From assembly GCA_016208915.1 (NCBI GenBank), contig JACQXE010000037.1:68905-101757 (forward strand): a stretch of 32,853 nt of DNA. Reading direction: 5' to 3'. The DNA comes from Nitrospirota bacterium. GTDB taxonomy: Bacteria > Nitrospirota > Thermodesulfovibrionia > Thermodesulfovibrionales > UBA1546. Shown here piece after piece: positions 23,733-32,838 of this stretch. The notes beneath the pieces were generated by a model. The model ran no database searches. It was not told where the DNA came from and saw nothing but the letters and a program-made list of their open reading frames with translations. Each line of letters begins with the position of its first letter. The stretch's first letter is position 1. The position numbers were made by a program, and so were the translations under genes.

Positions 23733-23747
23733 TTCTCAAAAAACCTT

Positions 23748-25022
23748 TCAACACTGATCCTCCTTTTTTTCGTCTTTGGGAATGAACAGAATGGTCAGGA
23801 TGCCTGGGATCGCCAGGACGCAGACGATAACAAAAAACATTCGGTATCCAACCGCCTGCTGGAGATACCCGCTGATGAACCCCGGCAGCATCATGCCGAG
23901 GGCCATGATGCCGGTGGAAATAGCGAAGTGGGAAGTTTTATATCTGCCTCGCGCGGCATACATAAGATACACCATGAATGCCGTGAACCCCAACCCGTAG
24001 CCGAACTGTTCCAAAGCAACCAGGACATAGACAAGCTCTATCTCAGGTTGCGCATAGGCCATATACACATAGAACAGATCAGGGAAGTTGAGGGCAATTG
24101 CCATGGGCCAGATGCACTTCTTGAGCCCGAACCTGGATATGAGCCATCCGCCGAGGATTCCTCCCACAACGAGACAAATTATGCCTACCATGCCGTAGAC
24201 TAACCCGACCTGCTGAGTGGAAAGTCCAAGCCCGCCCGCATCTTTAGGATCGAGTAAAAAAGGCGGAACTAGCTTGAGAAGAATTGCTTCAGCGAAACGG
24301 TAAAGCAGAATAAAGGCGATGATTGCTCCGATCTTTTCCTGTTTGAAATAAGAACGAAATATTTCAACAAAAGGAACTTCACTCGTAGCGTCCCGGGGTG
24401 AACGTTTAATGTCCTTTGCGGAAAAGGGAAGCACGAACGTGTGATACAGCGGCACCAGAACGAACACAAAACCTGTCGCACCGATGACAACTGTCCAGCT
24501 CAATGGAATGTTGCCTGTGAGAGTCTCGATCCTGCCCGCCGCGTACACGAGCAGACCTGAGCCAAAGATCATGGCAAGCCGGTAAAATGTGGCACGGATA
24601 CCCACGAACAATGCCTGGTCTTCCTTGCTGAGGACAAGCATGTAAAACCCGTCGGTTGCAATGTCATGCGTTGCTGAAACAAACGCGCCGGCCACAAATG
24701 CTGCGAGAGAAAGGAAGAAATATCCCTTTGTGTTCAGCGCATACGCAGTAAAGAACAGACAAATAGCCATGGCGAACTGCATATAGAGAATCCACCTTCT
24801 CTTCGTTGAGTAGAGATCTACGAGCGGCCCCCAAAACATCTTGACGACCCAGGGGAAATAAAGCCAACTTGTCCAGAAGGCGATACTGGCATTGTCGATA
24901 CCCATCTTTTTATACAGGATGACTGAGACGGTGTTGATGATGATGTACGGCAGGCCTTCGGCAAAATAAAGTGTGGGGACGAACATCCAAGGGTTGCGGG
25001 AAGCGGCAGGCTGTCTGCTCAT
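23748..25022 (-). CDS. MFS transporter, AmpG-like (PAT family)
   Basis: This 424-residue protein with twelve expected helices resembles the AmpG/peptide-acetyl-CoA transporter branch of the MFS. Landmarks are YFAEGLPYIIINTVSVILYKKMG near 18-40, LYFPWVVKMFWGPLVDLYSTKRRW near 54-77 with the loop-2 D..S..RR signature, and ATHDIATDGFYML near 117-129. AmpG imports anhydromuropeptides during wall recycling; other members carry different substrates, so the cargo is uncertain. Its DNA looks more GC-rich than most genes here, and it runs in the same direction as the following kinase-like gene 50 bases upstream. Confidence 0.78.
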   Translation of the reverse strand: MSRQPAASRNPWMFVPTLYFAEGLPYIIINTVSVILYKKMGIDNASIAFWTSWLYFPWVVKMFWGPLVDLYSTKRRWILYMQFAMAICLFFTAYALNTKGYFFLSLAAFVAGAFVSATHDIATDGFYMLVLSKEDQALFVGIRATFYRLAMIFGSGLLVYAAGRIETLTGNIPLSWTVVIGATGFVFVLVPLYHTFVLPFSAKDIKRSPRDATSEVPFVEIFRSYFKQEKIGAIIAFILLYRFAEAILLKLVPPFLLDPKDAGGLGLSTQQVGLVYGMVGIICLVVGGILGGWLISRFGLKKCIWPMAIALNFPDLFYVYMAYAQPEIELVYVLVALEQFGYGLGFTAFMVYLMYAARGRYKTSHFAISTGIMALGMMLPGFISGYLQQAVGYRMFFVIVCVLAIPGILTILFIPKDEKKEDQC

Positions 25023-25072
25023 ACGGAAAAGACTACCAAATTATCGGACAAACATCCATAAAAAAATACGGC

Positions 25073-26803
25073 TCACTGCGATGATACGGTATCAGAAGTC
25101 TTCCATATAAGTTCTAAATTGCATATAATGACTTCCGGTTCGCCAGAAGTGTTTTTTATAATCTCTCCTTTATTGTCTATCGCTAACAGAAGGTCGTTGG
25201 TTTTTAGCAATGATCCGTCATAGCCGGCATTTTTTAGTTTTTCTTTTACTCTGTTTAAAAGGTTTTGACATTGTGATTCATCAATAATCCCTCTATAGGG
25301 GGTTTTGGAAAGATCTACTGGAGTGTATAATGCATCATTATGTTCGGCAACCCACTGATCGGGACCGTTGTAATAGCCTCTGATTGTTATATAGTTATGA
25401 TTTTCCTGAAGAATAGAACTGCCTTCAGGGTCAAGTATATTTTTGTGAGACTCGTATTTTCTCAGGTCAGTTGATGTTTCTATCTTTGTGCTGCCGGTCA
25501 TATATATCGCCCTTACATAGACCGAGGGTATTCCAAGCCGGTTCAGTTCAAGTGCGATCGCAAATTCTTCAAATGGGCTGTTTATCCCGAACTGACGGAT
25601 TTTGGAATTGCAGTTCACATCGTCCTCCCCACCGGGCATTTCACCCACACGGGAAGTTTTCCAGACAAGGTGAATATTGTCTTTTGTTATCGTATAGAAC
25701 ACTTCTTTCGCAAAGGATAGTTTGATTGAAGGAGTCTTTCTCCACCTCTCAGGAAGGAAATAATCGAACAGGTGGGCATTCTTTCCAACAACCCATAAGC
25801 GGCCGCCGGTGCTTTCTGCATGTCCATAAATGTAGGGCACACCTAAAATCTCTCTGTATGACAGATGGGCAGGCAACGGAGTTGGGTTAAAGCGATTCAG
25901 TTGCTCATCCAGATAGGAATGTCTCCTCAAAGATTTAACTGCGTCTTCATGTACAGGAGTGCGTGACAGAAGCTCATAGTCAATCACAGAATATCTGCTG
26001 TCATTCAATAATTGATAGAGCAGTTCCACCTGTTTCCGATAGGTATCGATATTTTGTGTGGGGCCGAGTTCTTTAATGCGTTCGGTGTCAGCTTCACTGA
26101 TGATGATATGCTCGGGCTTCATATCAGCAACCAGATATCCTTTCTTGTTGAGGTCTCCGATAACCTTGTAATTAATCTTTTTCAGATGGCTGATAAGTTC
26201 AACAGTATCAACATCTATAAGTTCAAAAACTTCGATGAGATTTTTGCCTTTAATCCATTCATAAATAAGTTTGTACTGTTTCAGTATATCCAGATCGATG
26301 CCGGGATGTTTGGCCCTTATCCGGTTGATCTTTTCCCGTGACCTCCCGCTCTGCCACAATTGCATCCTTTCCGGCGGCACATAAATCGCCATAGGTTGCT
26401 GGGTATGGACACTCATCTCTTTTGGACCATAGTTGCCTTCACGCATCTCTGTGACCAAAGAAAACTCTTCCCACGGGCTATTGAACTCGGCGTCACAAAA
26501 TTCCTCCAAAGTATGTGTATCTAAAGGAACATCTTCTCCCACGCGGCAGTTCTTTACGACGAGGTCAAGGCTTTTCCCTTCAATCTCTTTTGTAGGCACC
26601 CTATATACGGAACTTGTACCCTTAAGTCTCACTTTGTGTTCATTGAACCAATTTTTTTCATACCAGTTTTTTATATCGAAATGTTCCTCGTAGGATTCGG
26701 CAAACCGTGTGAGATACAGGTCTCCGCCGTCGCTCGTCTTGGTATGGACATACACAACACCCAATACATTAACCAATGATTTTTTTGAAATCATCTTATA
26801 CAA
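25073..26803 (-). CDS. Uncharacterised protein with two kinase-like halves
   Basis: I do not recognise this 576-residue protein by name. It seems to be a tandem duplication of a protein-kinase-like fold. Half 1: LDLVVKNCRVGEDVP (Lys84 as candidate ATP lysine), FNSPWEEFSLVTEM (about 107-120), a hinge-like LIYEWIKGKNL (179-189), GYLVADMKPEHIII (Asp227 as catalytic-loop residue, Asn replaced by His) and YSVIDYELL (Asp275 for DFG). Half 2 repeats HLVWKTSRVGEMPGG (378-392) and INSPFEEFAIALEL (407-420), but its C-lobe is short and ends EVIICNLELIWK, without the catalytic Asp. So half 1 may bind or transfer phosphate; half 2 looks like a pseudokinase. Located between an AmpG-like transporter and an NDK-like gene. 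Confidence 0.5.
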   Translation of the reverse strand: MYKMISKKSLVNVLGVVYVHTKTSDGGDLYLTRFAESYEEHFDIKNWYEKNWFNEHKVRLKGTSSVYRVPTKEIEGKSLDLVVKNCRVGEDVPLDTHTLEEFCDAEFNSPWEEFSLVTEMREGNYGPKEMSVHTQQPMAIYVPPERMQLWQSGRSREKINRIRAKHPGIDLDILKQYKLIYEWIKGKNLIEVFELIDVDTVELISHLKKINYKVIGDLNKKGYLVADMKPEHIIISEADTERIKELGPTQNIDTYRKQVELLYQLLNDSRYSVIDYELLSRTPVHEDAVKSLRRHSYLDEQLNRFNPTPLPAHLSYREILGVPYIYGHAESTGGRLWVVGKNAHLFDYFLPERWRKTPSIKLSFAKEVFYTITKDNIHLVWKTSRVGEMPGGEDDVNCNSKIRQFGINSPFEEFAIALELNRLGIPSVYVRAIYMTGSTKIETSTDLRKYESHKNILDPEGSSILQENHNYITIRGYYNGPDQWVAEHNDALYTPVDLSKTPYRGIIDESQCQNLLNRVKEKLKNAGYDGSLLKTNDLLLAIDNKGEIIKNTSGEPEVIICNLELIWKTSDTVSSQ

Positions 26804-26898
26804 ATCTTTGGATCCTCCAAAACGGATTCATTCGGACGCAACTTAAACAATAAAGGGAAAGGGCCATGGGATTTGTTTTACGGATAAAGAAACTATGC

Positions 26899-27636
26899 TT
26901 AATCCTCCTGACTGTAATTGACAAGATATTTAGCAGCCACTGTTTCAAGAGAACAAGGGGATGGTTGCCCTTTATACAGAAGACGCAGCGCTTCCAGATC
27001 AGACTTCCATACAACATCACCCGGAGCGAGCAGACAAATACTGTCAGGAGCGTGTGTCAGAGATAGTTTGCCATCCTTGAAATAAAAATGGTCATTGTTT
27101 ATTTCTGTGGGATATGAACGCATTGACGGAGGAATATCAACAGGGTTGAACCAGAGTTTGATTTCCCGTTCAGCATCACTATTTGTAGCTGAAGCATGTA
27201 TAAGGTTATCCATGCGCTCCCCAATAACCTTGCCTGAGGCGTCTTTAAGGGGAACGATTGTGCCCAAAGCGCGAATGCACCCAGGTCTTTGCTCACGGGC
27301 GATATGAGGATTGGTTGGTCCACAGATGTCGCGTATCTTTTTGACAGCCTCCGGACCCTGATAAACAAATGCTATTACCCTGCGCTTCCAAGGTTCATCA
27401 GGATAATGAGCAAATCCCATGATGAAATCTATCAGTGAAGGATAAAATACCTTACTACGGTGTTCAGCATAGTGTTCTTCAGCAAGCATCCTGCTCACAT
27501 GGACTATTTTTGTTCCAGCAAAACGCAGATTGGTATGAAACTCTGAAAGCTGAGAAAGCACGTATCCTGTTAATGAATTTTTTAGGGCATCTGGTTTAAT
27601 TAATACGAGTGTCTGTTCGAATGCTTCTTTATGCAT
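26899..27636 (-). CDS. Nucleoside-diphosphate kinase-like protein with insert and C-terminal extension
   Basis: The 245-residue protein carries an NDK domain: QTLVLIKPDAL at 8-18, GPTNPHIARE (106-115), a recognisable RPGCIRALG (118-125) and the catalytic histidine in DNLIHASATNSDAEREIKLWF (His147). NDKs move the terminal phosphate between nucleotides through that histidine. It differs from usual 140-150-residue enzymes: about 12-15 extra residues (KDASGKVIGERM) precede the active site, HGSD is HASA, and about 80 residues follow the domain (TEINNDHFYFKDGKL...). It may be an NDK with altered substrate or a diverged paralogue. The neighbours are the kinase-like gene and PEP carboxykinase, a GTP user. 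ATG at 27634-27636. Confidence 0.75.
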   Translation of the reverse strand: MHKEAFEQTLVLIKPDALKNSLTGYVLSQLSEFHTNLRFAGTKIVHVSRMLAEEHYAEHRSKVFYPSLIDFIMGFAHYPDEPWKRRVIAFVYQGPEAVKKIRDICGPTNPHIAREQRPGCIRALGTIVPLKDASGKVIGERMDNLIHASATNSDAEREIKLWFNPVDIPPSMRSYPTEINNDHFYFKDGKLSLTHAPDSICLLAPGDVVWKSDLEALRLLYKGQPSPCSLETVAAKYLVNYSQED

Positions 27637-27757
27637 TTACGAATCCTTTCTTACAAACAATTTAAGCTTATTATTTATATACTATCATTTCTTCCCAATT
27701 GATGTTAAACACATCTGTTGGATTAGCGTCTGCGTAAGGACAAATTGCGCAGCCTTA

Positions 27758-29542
27758 TTAAAGACGCGTTATGAGGTCTTTGAGCTGATGTTTCAGCTTT
27801 TCCGGAAGGCGTTTTCCAAACATGGCGAAATGCGCCTCGATGTCGGGTATCTCAGCCCGCCACTCAGCAGGGTCAACACTCATAAGTTCTTCCATGTTTT
27901 CGGCTGATATGTTTAGTCCTGTCAGGTCGATATCTCCTTCCAAAGGCAATAAACCTATAGGAGATTTTTGGGCGCTAACCTCGCCGTCGACACGGTCGCA
28001 CATCCATTTGAGTACTCTGCTGTTGTCGCTGAAGCCGGGCCACAAGAACTTTCCTTCCTGACTCTTTCTGAACCAGTTTACATAGAAGATCCTCGGCGCC
28101 TTACTCCCGAGCTTTTCGCCCATATTCAGCCAATGATGGAAGTAGTCGCCCATATTGTAGCCGCAGAAAGGCTTCATTGCAAAAGGGTCTCTCCTAAGGT
28201 TGCCTACAGCGCCGATATTGGCGGAAGTAGTTTCAGAGGCTGCAGTTGCGCCAAGGAAAACACCGTGCTCCCATGAGAAGGCTTCATAGACCAGAGGGAC
28301 AACGCTGCCTCGCCTACCGCCGAATATAAAGATATCAATTGGAACTCCCTCAGGGTTTTCCCAGTCCTTGCAGATAACAGGGCATTGGGACGCAGGCGCT
28401 GTGAAGCGCGCATTCGGATGGGCTGCATCATTCTTACTCTCAGGGGTCCAGTCTCGTCCCTTCCAGTCAATGAGATGGGATGGCACAGCATCATTGATTC
28501 CTTCCCACCAGACATCTCCTTCATCAGTCAAGGCGCAGTTTGTAAAGATGACATTTTCCTTGAGAGTGTCCATTGCCATGGGATTGGTGTCATATGATGT
28601 CCCTGGAGCTACTCCGAAGAAACCGCTTTCCGGGTTAATGGCATAAAGACGTCCGTTTGCACCGATTTTCATCCATGCAATATCATCACCAATGCATTCA
28701 CATTTCCAGCCTTTGACAGCTGGCTGCATCATAGCCAGATTGGTCTTGCCGCACGCAGAAGGAAAGGCAGCAGCAATGTGATACTGTTTTCCTTCCGGAT
28801 TCGTGAGCCTGAGTATCAGCATATGTTCTGCCAGCCATCCCTCTCTCTTTGCCATGGCAGAAGCAATGCGGAGAGCTAAACATTTCTTACCTAAGAGGGC
28901 GTTGCCGCCGTAACCAGAACCAAATGACCAGATCAGATTTTCCTCTGGAAAATGGCTTATATACTTACTTTCGATTGGTGCGCAGGGCCATTGTACATCT
29001 TCCTGTCCTTTCTTTAAAGGCGCGCCGATAGAATGCAGGCAGGGGATAAAATCTCTACCAGCATCAAGGAGATCCAATACTTTTGAACTTACACGGGTCA
29101 TAATATGCATATTGCAAACCACATAAGGACTGTCAGAGATTTCAACTCCGATCTTTGAAATAGGAGAACCTATAGGACCCATGGAAAAGGGTATTACATA
29201 CATTGTACGGCCTTTCATACAACCCCTGTAGAGACGCTTCATTTTTTCTTTGAGCTCAGACGGATCTATCCAGTTATTTGTCGGTCCAGCTTCATCTTTT
29301 GATGAGGTGCTAATAAATGTACGGTCCTCGACACGCGCAACATCGCTCGGGTCAGACCGGAAGAGATAGCTGTTGGGCCGCTTCTCCAGCGGAATGGCGC
29401 TGCCGCTTGCTATCAATTTTGCCATCATAAAGTTATACTCTTCCTTGGTTCCGTTGCACACATAGATATTATCAGGCTGGCACATATCAGCCACTTCTTT
29501 GATCCAGTTACTGAGCTTTTCATTTTTGATAGCAGCATTCAT
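27758..29542 (-). CDS. pckG: Phosphoenolpyruvate carboxykinase (GTP)
   Basis: The 594-residue enzyme converts oxaloacetate and GTP to PEP, CO2 and GDP (or the reverse). It is clearly the GTP-dependent class by its length and motifs: the kinase P-loop [17 protein letters not shown] near 272-288, GDDIAWM near 300, [17 protein letters not shown] near 420, and [16 protein letters not shown] near 505-520. A start at residue 9 of a longer frame is chosen because AAAGGAG lies nine bases before the ATG at 29540-29542 and the family begins at about this point. It precedes the NDK-like gene by 121 bases on the same strand. It links amino acid and organic acid metabolism to sugar synthesis, in line with pgi here. 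Confidence 0.95.
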   Translation of the reverse strand: MNAAIKNEKLSNWIKEVADMCQPDNIYVCNGTKEEYNFMMAKLIASGSAIPLEKRPNSYLFRSDPSDVARVEDRTFISTSSKDEAGPTNNWIDPSELKEKMKRLYRGCMKGRTMYVIPFSMGPIGSPISKIGVEISDSPYVVCNMHIMTRVSSKVLDLLDAGRDFIPCLHSIGAPLKKGQEDVQWPCAPIESKYISHFPEENLIWSFGSGYGGNALLGKKCLALRIASAMAKREGWLAEHMLILRLTNPEGKQYHIAAAFPSACGKTNLAMMQPAVKGWKCECIGDDIAWMKIGANGRLYAINPESGFFGVAPGTSYDTNPMAMDTLKENVIFTNCALTDEGDVWWEGINDAVPSHLIDWKGRDWTPESKNDAAHPNARFTAPASQCPVICKDWENPEGVPIDIFIFGGRRGSVVPLVYEAFSWEHGVFLGATAASETTSANIGAVGNLRRDPFAMKPFCGYNMGDYFHHWLNMGEKLGSKAPRIFYVNWFRKSQEGKFLWPGFSDNSRVLKWMCDRVDGEVSAQKSPIGLLPLEGDIDLTGLNISAENMEELMSVDPAEWRAEIPDIEAHFAMFGKRLPEKLKHQLKDLITRL

Positions 29543-29767
29543 AAAATATTTCTCCTTTAAAAGCAAAAATTTTTAAATTTCCGGGCAAATAAAAAATCTT
29601 AGTTTTCATTTAAATCCAGAGAACAAATAATTATACGAATTTTCCTGTCATAAGGTAAAGAGATATTCTGCTTGGAGTGCTTACAGCATTTTGACATAGA
29701 GAGAAAGTACAATTGACTTTTCAATGAAAAACCCATTATAGTGCTTAAGGTTTTCAGGTAGATAACA

Positions 29768-30436
29768 TTGGACATCTCGGCTATTCTCAGACAACTGGCG
29801 ATATCCGCACTTCCTGTGCTGATAGCAATAACATTTCACGAACTTTCCCATGGTTTTATTGCTAACAAGCTTGGCGATCCAACTGCAAAGATGATGGGTC
29901 GCCTGACAATAAACCCGCTTGCCCATATAGATCCTGTTGGCACAATCCTTATGCCCTTTCTTCTTCTGATAGTCACGAATGGTCAGTTTGTTTTTGGTTA
30001 TGCAAAGCCGGTGCCGATAAACCCGATGAACTTCAAAAATCCAAGAAAGGGGATGGCGATATCAGCTGCAGGAGGGCCTGCTACAAATATCCTGCTTGCT
30101 TTAGCAAGCCTTTTAATCTTTAAATTTGTAATCATTCCTTTTTCATCATTAATGCCTGAGAACATAGCAGGCATTATTTTAGAACCCATTGGCATGATGC
30201 TGAGATCAAGCATAATCATAAATGTAGTTTTAGCGTCGTTCAATCTCATTCCGATTCCTCCGCTTGACGGAGGCAGGGTGCTGACGGGATTTCTTCCCTA
30301 CAAACAGGCGATGTCATTCAGCAGGATAGAACCTTTTGGTTTTATAATAGTTATCATACTTATTGTTACAGGATTATCAGACTATTTTGTAATCCCTATG
30401 GTAAATTTTTTTCTTAGACTTCTGCAGATGTTTTAA
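29768..30436 (+). CDS. Site-2 protease family (M50) membrane metalloprotease
   Basis: The 222-residue polytopic protein is a short M50 protease. The zinc motif HELSH lies at residues 24-28 within the first helix. A second active-site motif with the aspartate ligand lies in FNLIPIPPLDGGRVL (about 158-172). KLGDPTAKMMGRLTINPLAHIDPVG (34-58) is typical of the group that lacks PDZ and CBS domains. Such proteins cut membrane substrates, often regulators, within the bilayer; the substrate here is unknown. The start is TTG at 29768 with only AGGT nearby, so the start is less certain. Stand-alone, divergent from pckG. Confidence 0.88.
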   Translation: MDISAILRQLAISALPVLIAITFHELSHGFIANKLGDPTAKMMGRLTINPLAHIDPVGTILMPFLLLIVTNGQFVFGYAKPVPINPMNFKNPRKGMAISAAGGPATNILLALASLLIFKFVIIPFSSLMPENIAGIILEPIGMMLRSSIIINVVLASFNLIPIPPLDGGRVLTGFLPYKQAMSFSRIEPFGFIIVIILIVTGLSDYFVIPMVNFFLRLLQMF

Positions 30437-30518
30437 TCAGCCCTTTGTCTTGACAAACAATAGTGTGCGTGAAATAATTTGATTGTTAGCGATCAAAATG
30501 AAAAAAGGCAGATAAGCA

Positions 30519-31532
30519 ATGAAAATTTTGATAGTAGACGACAATCCTGACGCCAGAAAGATTTTAAGATATAACATTGAACACCATGGTTGCGGGGTTA
30601 TAGAGGCTGAAGACGGCCAGGCTGGATTAGAGAAGGCATTAAAGGAGAAGCCTGATATAATTATATCAGATGCGCTTATGCCAAGGATGGACGGTTTCCA
30701 GTTTTTGAGGGCTATTAAGCAGAATGAAAGCCTGAGGGATATCCCTTTTGTTTTTTATTCAGCGGTGTATACAGGATATAAAGCGGTAGAGCTTGCGGTA
30801 AAAACAGGGGCAGATGCATTCATAATAAAGCCTAAGGAGCCTGAAGCGTTCTGGGCAGAGCTTGAGGGAGTGCTTGAGGAATGCAGGCTTAAGAAGGAGA
30901 GGCCGATAAAGGCGCAGTTGATAGAAGAGGAAGAGGAATTTCTGAGGATGTACAGCGACGTTGTAGCTACGAAGCTTGAGGAAAAGGTTAAAGCACTAGA
31001 AAAGGCGAGGACTGATACGGATAAAAGCGAAAGAAAATATGAAAACCTCTTTAACAGCATCAGGGATGTAATAATAATCACAGACCCCGATCAGACGATT
31101 TTAGATGTGAATCAGCCGGCGCTCAGAAATATATTCGGTTATGAATACAATGATATAATCGGAAAGAATGCGAAGGTTATTTATGCTGACGAGAAAGGTT
31201 ATAAGCTGACAGGCGGGGAGATATTTGAGCGTAGGGAATATGTCGAAGGCAAGATTATAGAGGTGGAATGCAGGAGGAAGAACGGCAAGACTTTTTTTGG
31301 CGAGATATCAGCTCTAAAACTGCTTGATGAGAATGGAGTGGCGATAGGAAATATAGGCATATACAGGGATATTACAGAGCGGAAAAAGGCGCAAGACGAG
31401 CTGATGGAAAAGATAAAGGAACTGGAGCGGTTCTATGAGGTTGCTGTGGACAGGGAACTCAAGATGAAGGAACTAAAGGAAGAAGTTGAGAGGCTAAAGG
31501 CTGAGCTTTCAGAATATAAGAGTAAGAAATAG
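30519..31532 (+). CDS. Response-regulator receiver with PAS domain and coiled coil
   Basis: The 337-residue cytoplasmic protein starts with a REC domain (1-120): Asp7 and Asp8, phospho-acceptor Asp51 in IISDALMPRMDG, and Lys104 in FIIKPKEP. A charged linker helix (about 125-175) leads to a PAS domain (about 177-290; ENLFNSIRDVIIITDPDQ, RNIFGYEYNDIIG, then the closing GIYRDITERK). It ends in a long coiled coil (ELMEKIKELERF..LKEEVERLKAELSEYKSKK). There is no histidine kinase, GGDEF or DNA-binding module, so it probably signals by dimer shape change or binding to a partner. No cognate kinase is in the window. ATG at 30519 follows a weak AAGGCAG. Confidence 0.88.
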   Translation: MKILIVDDNPDARKILRYNIEHHGCGVIEAEDGQAGLEKALKEKPDIIISDALMPRMDGFQFLRAIKQNESLRDIPFVFYSAVYTGYKAVELAVKTGADAFIIKPKEPEAFWAELEGVLEECRLKKERPIKAQLIEEEEEFLRMYSDVVATKLEEKVKALEKARTDTDKSERKYENLFNSIRDVIIITDPDQTILDVNQPALRNIFGYEYNDIIGKNAKVIYADEKGYKLTGGEIFERREYVEGKIIEVECRRKNGKTFFGEISALKLLDENGVAIGNIGIYRDITERKKAQDELMEKIKELERFYEVAVDRELKMKELKEEVERLKAELSEYKSKK

Positions 31533-31550
31533 TCTACTCTGTTCGATTCC

Positions 31551-31579
31551 TTGACAGGCTGTCATATATAAATTACACT
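31551..31579 (+). promoter_or_regulatory. Probable trpS promoter with overlapping palindrome
   Basis: TTGACA (31551-31556), 17 bases, TACACT (31574-31579) gives a sigma70-like promoter for trpS. A palindrome TGACA-GGC-TGTCA (31552-31564) overlaps the -35 box and could be a regulator site. The leader also has a TTCTTC..GAAGAA hairpin at 31619-31637. No T-box signature was seen. Confidence 0.45.
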
Positions 31580-31705
31580 TAATAATTCATGCTATATTCA
31601 GGTGCCGTTATATGTAATTTCTTCGCTGGCAGAAGAAGAGGCAAATATTCTTATGGATAAGCGCCTGACATGCCTGAAATCTATTATTCGGAGGTAGTTT
31701 AGTCT

Positions 31706-32695
31706 ATGGCTCAGGAAGACAGGGTTTTAAGCGGAATGCAGTCAAGCGGAAGGCTTCACATTGGGAATCTTGTTGGAGCGCTTCAGAACTGGGTAAGGCT
31801 TCAGGACAAATATGACTGTTTTTATTTTATTGCAGACTGGCACAGCCTTACAACAGGATACGCAAATCCGTCTACTATAAAGGAATCAACAGAAGACCTT
31901 CTTATGAATTTTTTGGCAGCCGGGCTTGACCCTGACAGGTGCACGATATTCATACAGTCCAGAATACTTCAGCACGCTGAACTCCATCTCCTGCTTTCGA
32001 TGATTGCGCCTCTGGGTTGGCTTGAAAGGGTGCCTTCATACAAGGAGAAACAGCAGGAACTAAAGGACAGGGATCTATCCACCTATGGTTTTTTGGGATA
32101 TCCACTCCTTCAGACAGCAGACATTATAATATATAAGGCAAAGTATGTGCCTGTTGGAATTGACCAGGTTCCTCATCTTGAGATATCGAGGGAGATAGCA
32201 AGAAGGTTCAATTTTCTTTACAGAGAGGTTTTCCCGGAGCCAGAGGCATTATTGACAGAGTTTCCAAAGGTCCCCGGAGTTGATGGAAGGAAGATGTCAA
32301 AGAGCTATGACAACGCTATATATCTTTCTGATGCTCCTGAGGTTATTGAAAATAAACTCAGGACCATGATGACAGACCCTGCAAGAAAAAGAAGGACAGA
32401 CAGGGGTAATCCGGAACTTTCACCTGTTTTCCATCTTCATAATATCTTTTCGTCAAAAGAGGAGCAGGATGAGGTTGCAGAGGGTTGCAGGACTGCAGGG
32501 ATAGGATGCATTGACTGCAAGAAAATACTGATAAAAAATATATTCAGGATTCTCGAACCAATCTGGGCAAAACGTGCAGAGCTTATTTCGAATCCGAGGA
32601 TTCTGAATGAGGTCGCTGAAAAAGGCACAGAGAAAGCGAGAAAGGTTGCAGAGGAGACAATGGTGCTTGTTCGTGAGGTAATGGGACTCAGATAG
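31706..32695 (+). CDS. trpS: Tryptophanyl-tRNA synthetase
   Basis: The 329-residue class I synthetase charges tRNA-Trp. The HIGH-type motif GRLHIGN is at 15-21 and the KMSKS motif GRKMSKS at 194-200, with the DQVPHLEISREIARRFN region (about 153-169) as in bacterial TrpRS. The length matches the family. ATG at 31706 is preceded by GGAGG 11 bases upstream, a slightly long spacing. The gene has its own promoter-like sequence at 31551-31579. It is followed 143 bases later by the probable start of scpA, a gene order also seen in other bacteria. Confidence 0.96.
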   Translation: MAQEDRVLSGMQSSGRLHIGNLVGALQNWVRLQDKYDCFYFIADWHSLTTGYANPSTIKESTEDLLMNFLAAGLDPDRCTIFIQSRILQHAELHLLLSMIAPLGWLERVPSYKEKQQELKDRDLSTYGFLGYPLLQTADIIIYKAKYVPVGIDQVPHLEISREIARRFNFLYREVFPEPEALLTEFPKVPGVDGRKMSKSYDNAIYLSDAPEVIENKLRTMMTDPARKRRTDRGNPELSPVFHLHNIFSSKEEQDEVAEGCRTAGIGCIDCKKILIKNIFRILEPIWAKRAELISNPRILNEVAEKGTEKARKVAEETMVLVREVMGLR

Positions 32696-32734
32696 GATTT
32701 TTATTAAGCATGACTAACTCACTGATAGGTAAGC

Positions 32735-32837
32735 CACTGGTTTGACCAGTGTGACTTGAAAAGGTTTGACCTTGCAGAATTAAGTAAGATAAACCTCCAG
32801 AGAGGCTTGACGGAGTCAAAGGCTATCTGGAGGTTTA
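32735..32837 (+). promoter_or_regulatory. Hairpin series sequestering the scpA Shine-Dalgarno
   Basis: Three hairpins run in order: CACTGGT-TTG-ACCAGTG (32735-32751), AAGGT-TTG-ACCTT (32761-32773), and a long one whose outer stem TAAACCTCCAGA (32790-32801) pairs perfectly with TCTGGAGGTTTA (32826-32837). The last strand contains the GGAGG Shine-Dalgarno of the next ATG. An inner TTGAC-GGA-GTCAA hairpin lies at 32807-32819. The layout suggests translation control of the downstream gene. Confidence 0.55.
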
Positions 32838-32838
32838 A

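Noticed and set aside
27720-27757. Rho-independent terminator after pckG
   Set aside because: Inverted segments (CTGCG..CGCAG) exist, but no T-run follows.
31533-31705. T-box leader upstream of trpS
   Set aside because: No GGTGG-type antiterminator box or terminator was seen; only small hairpins.
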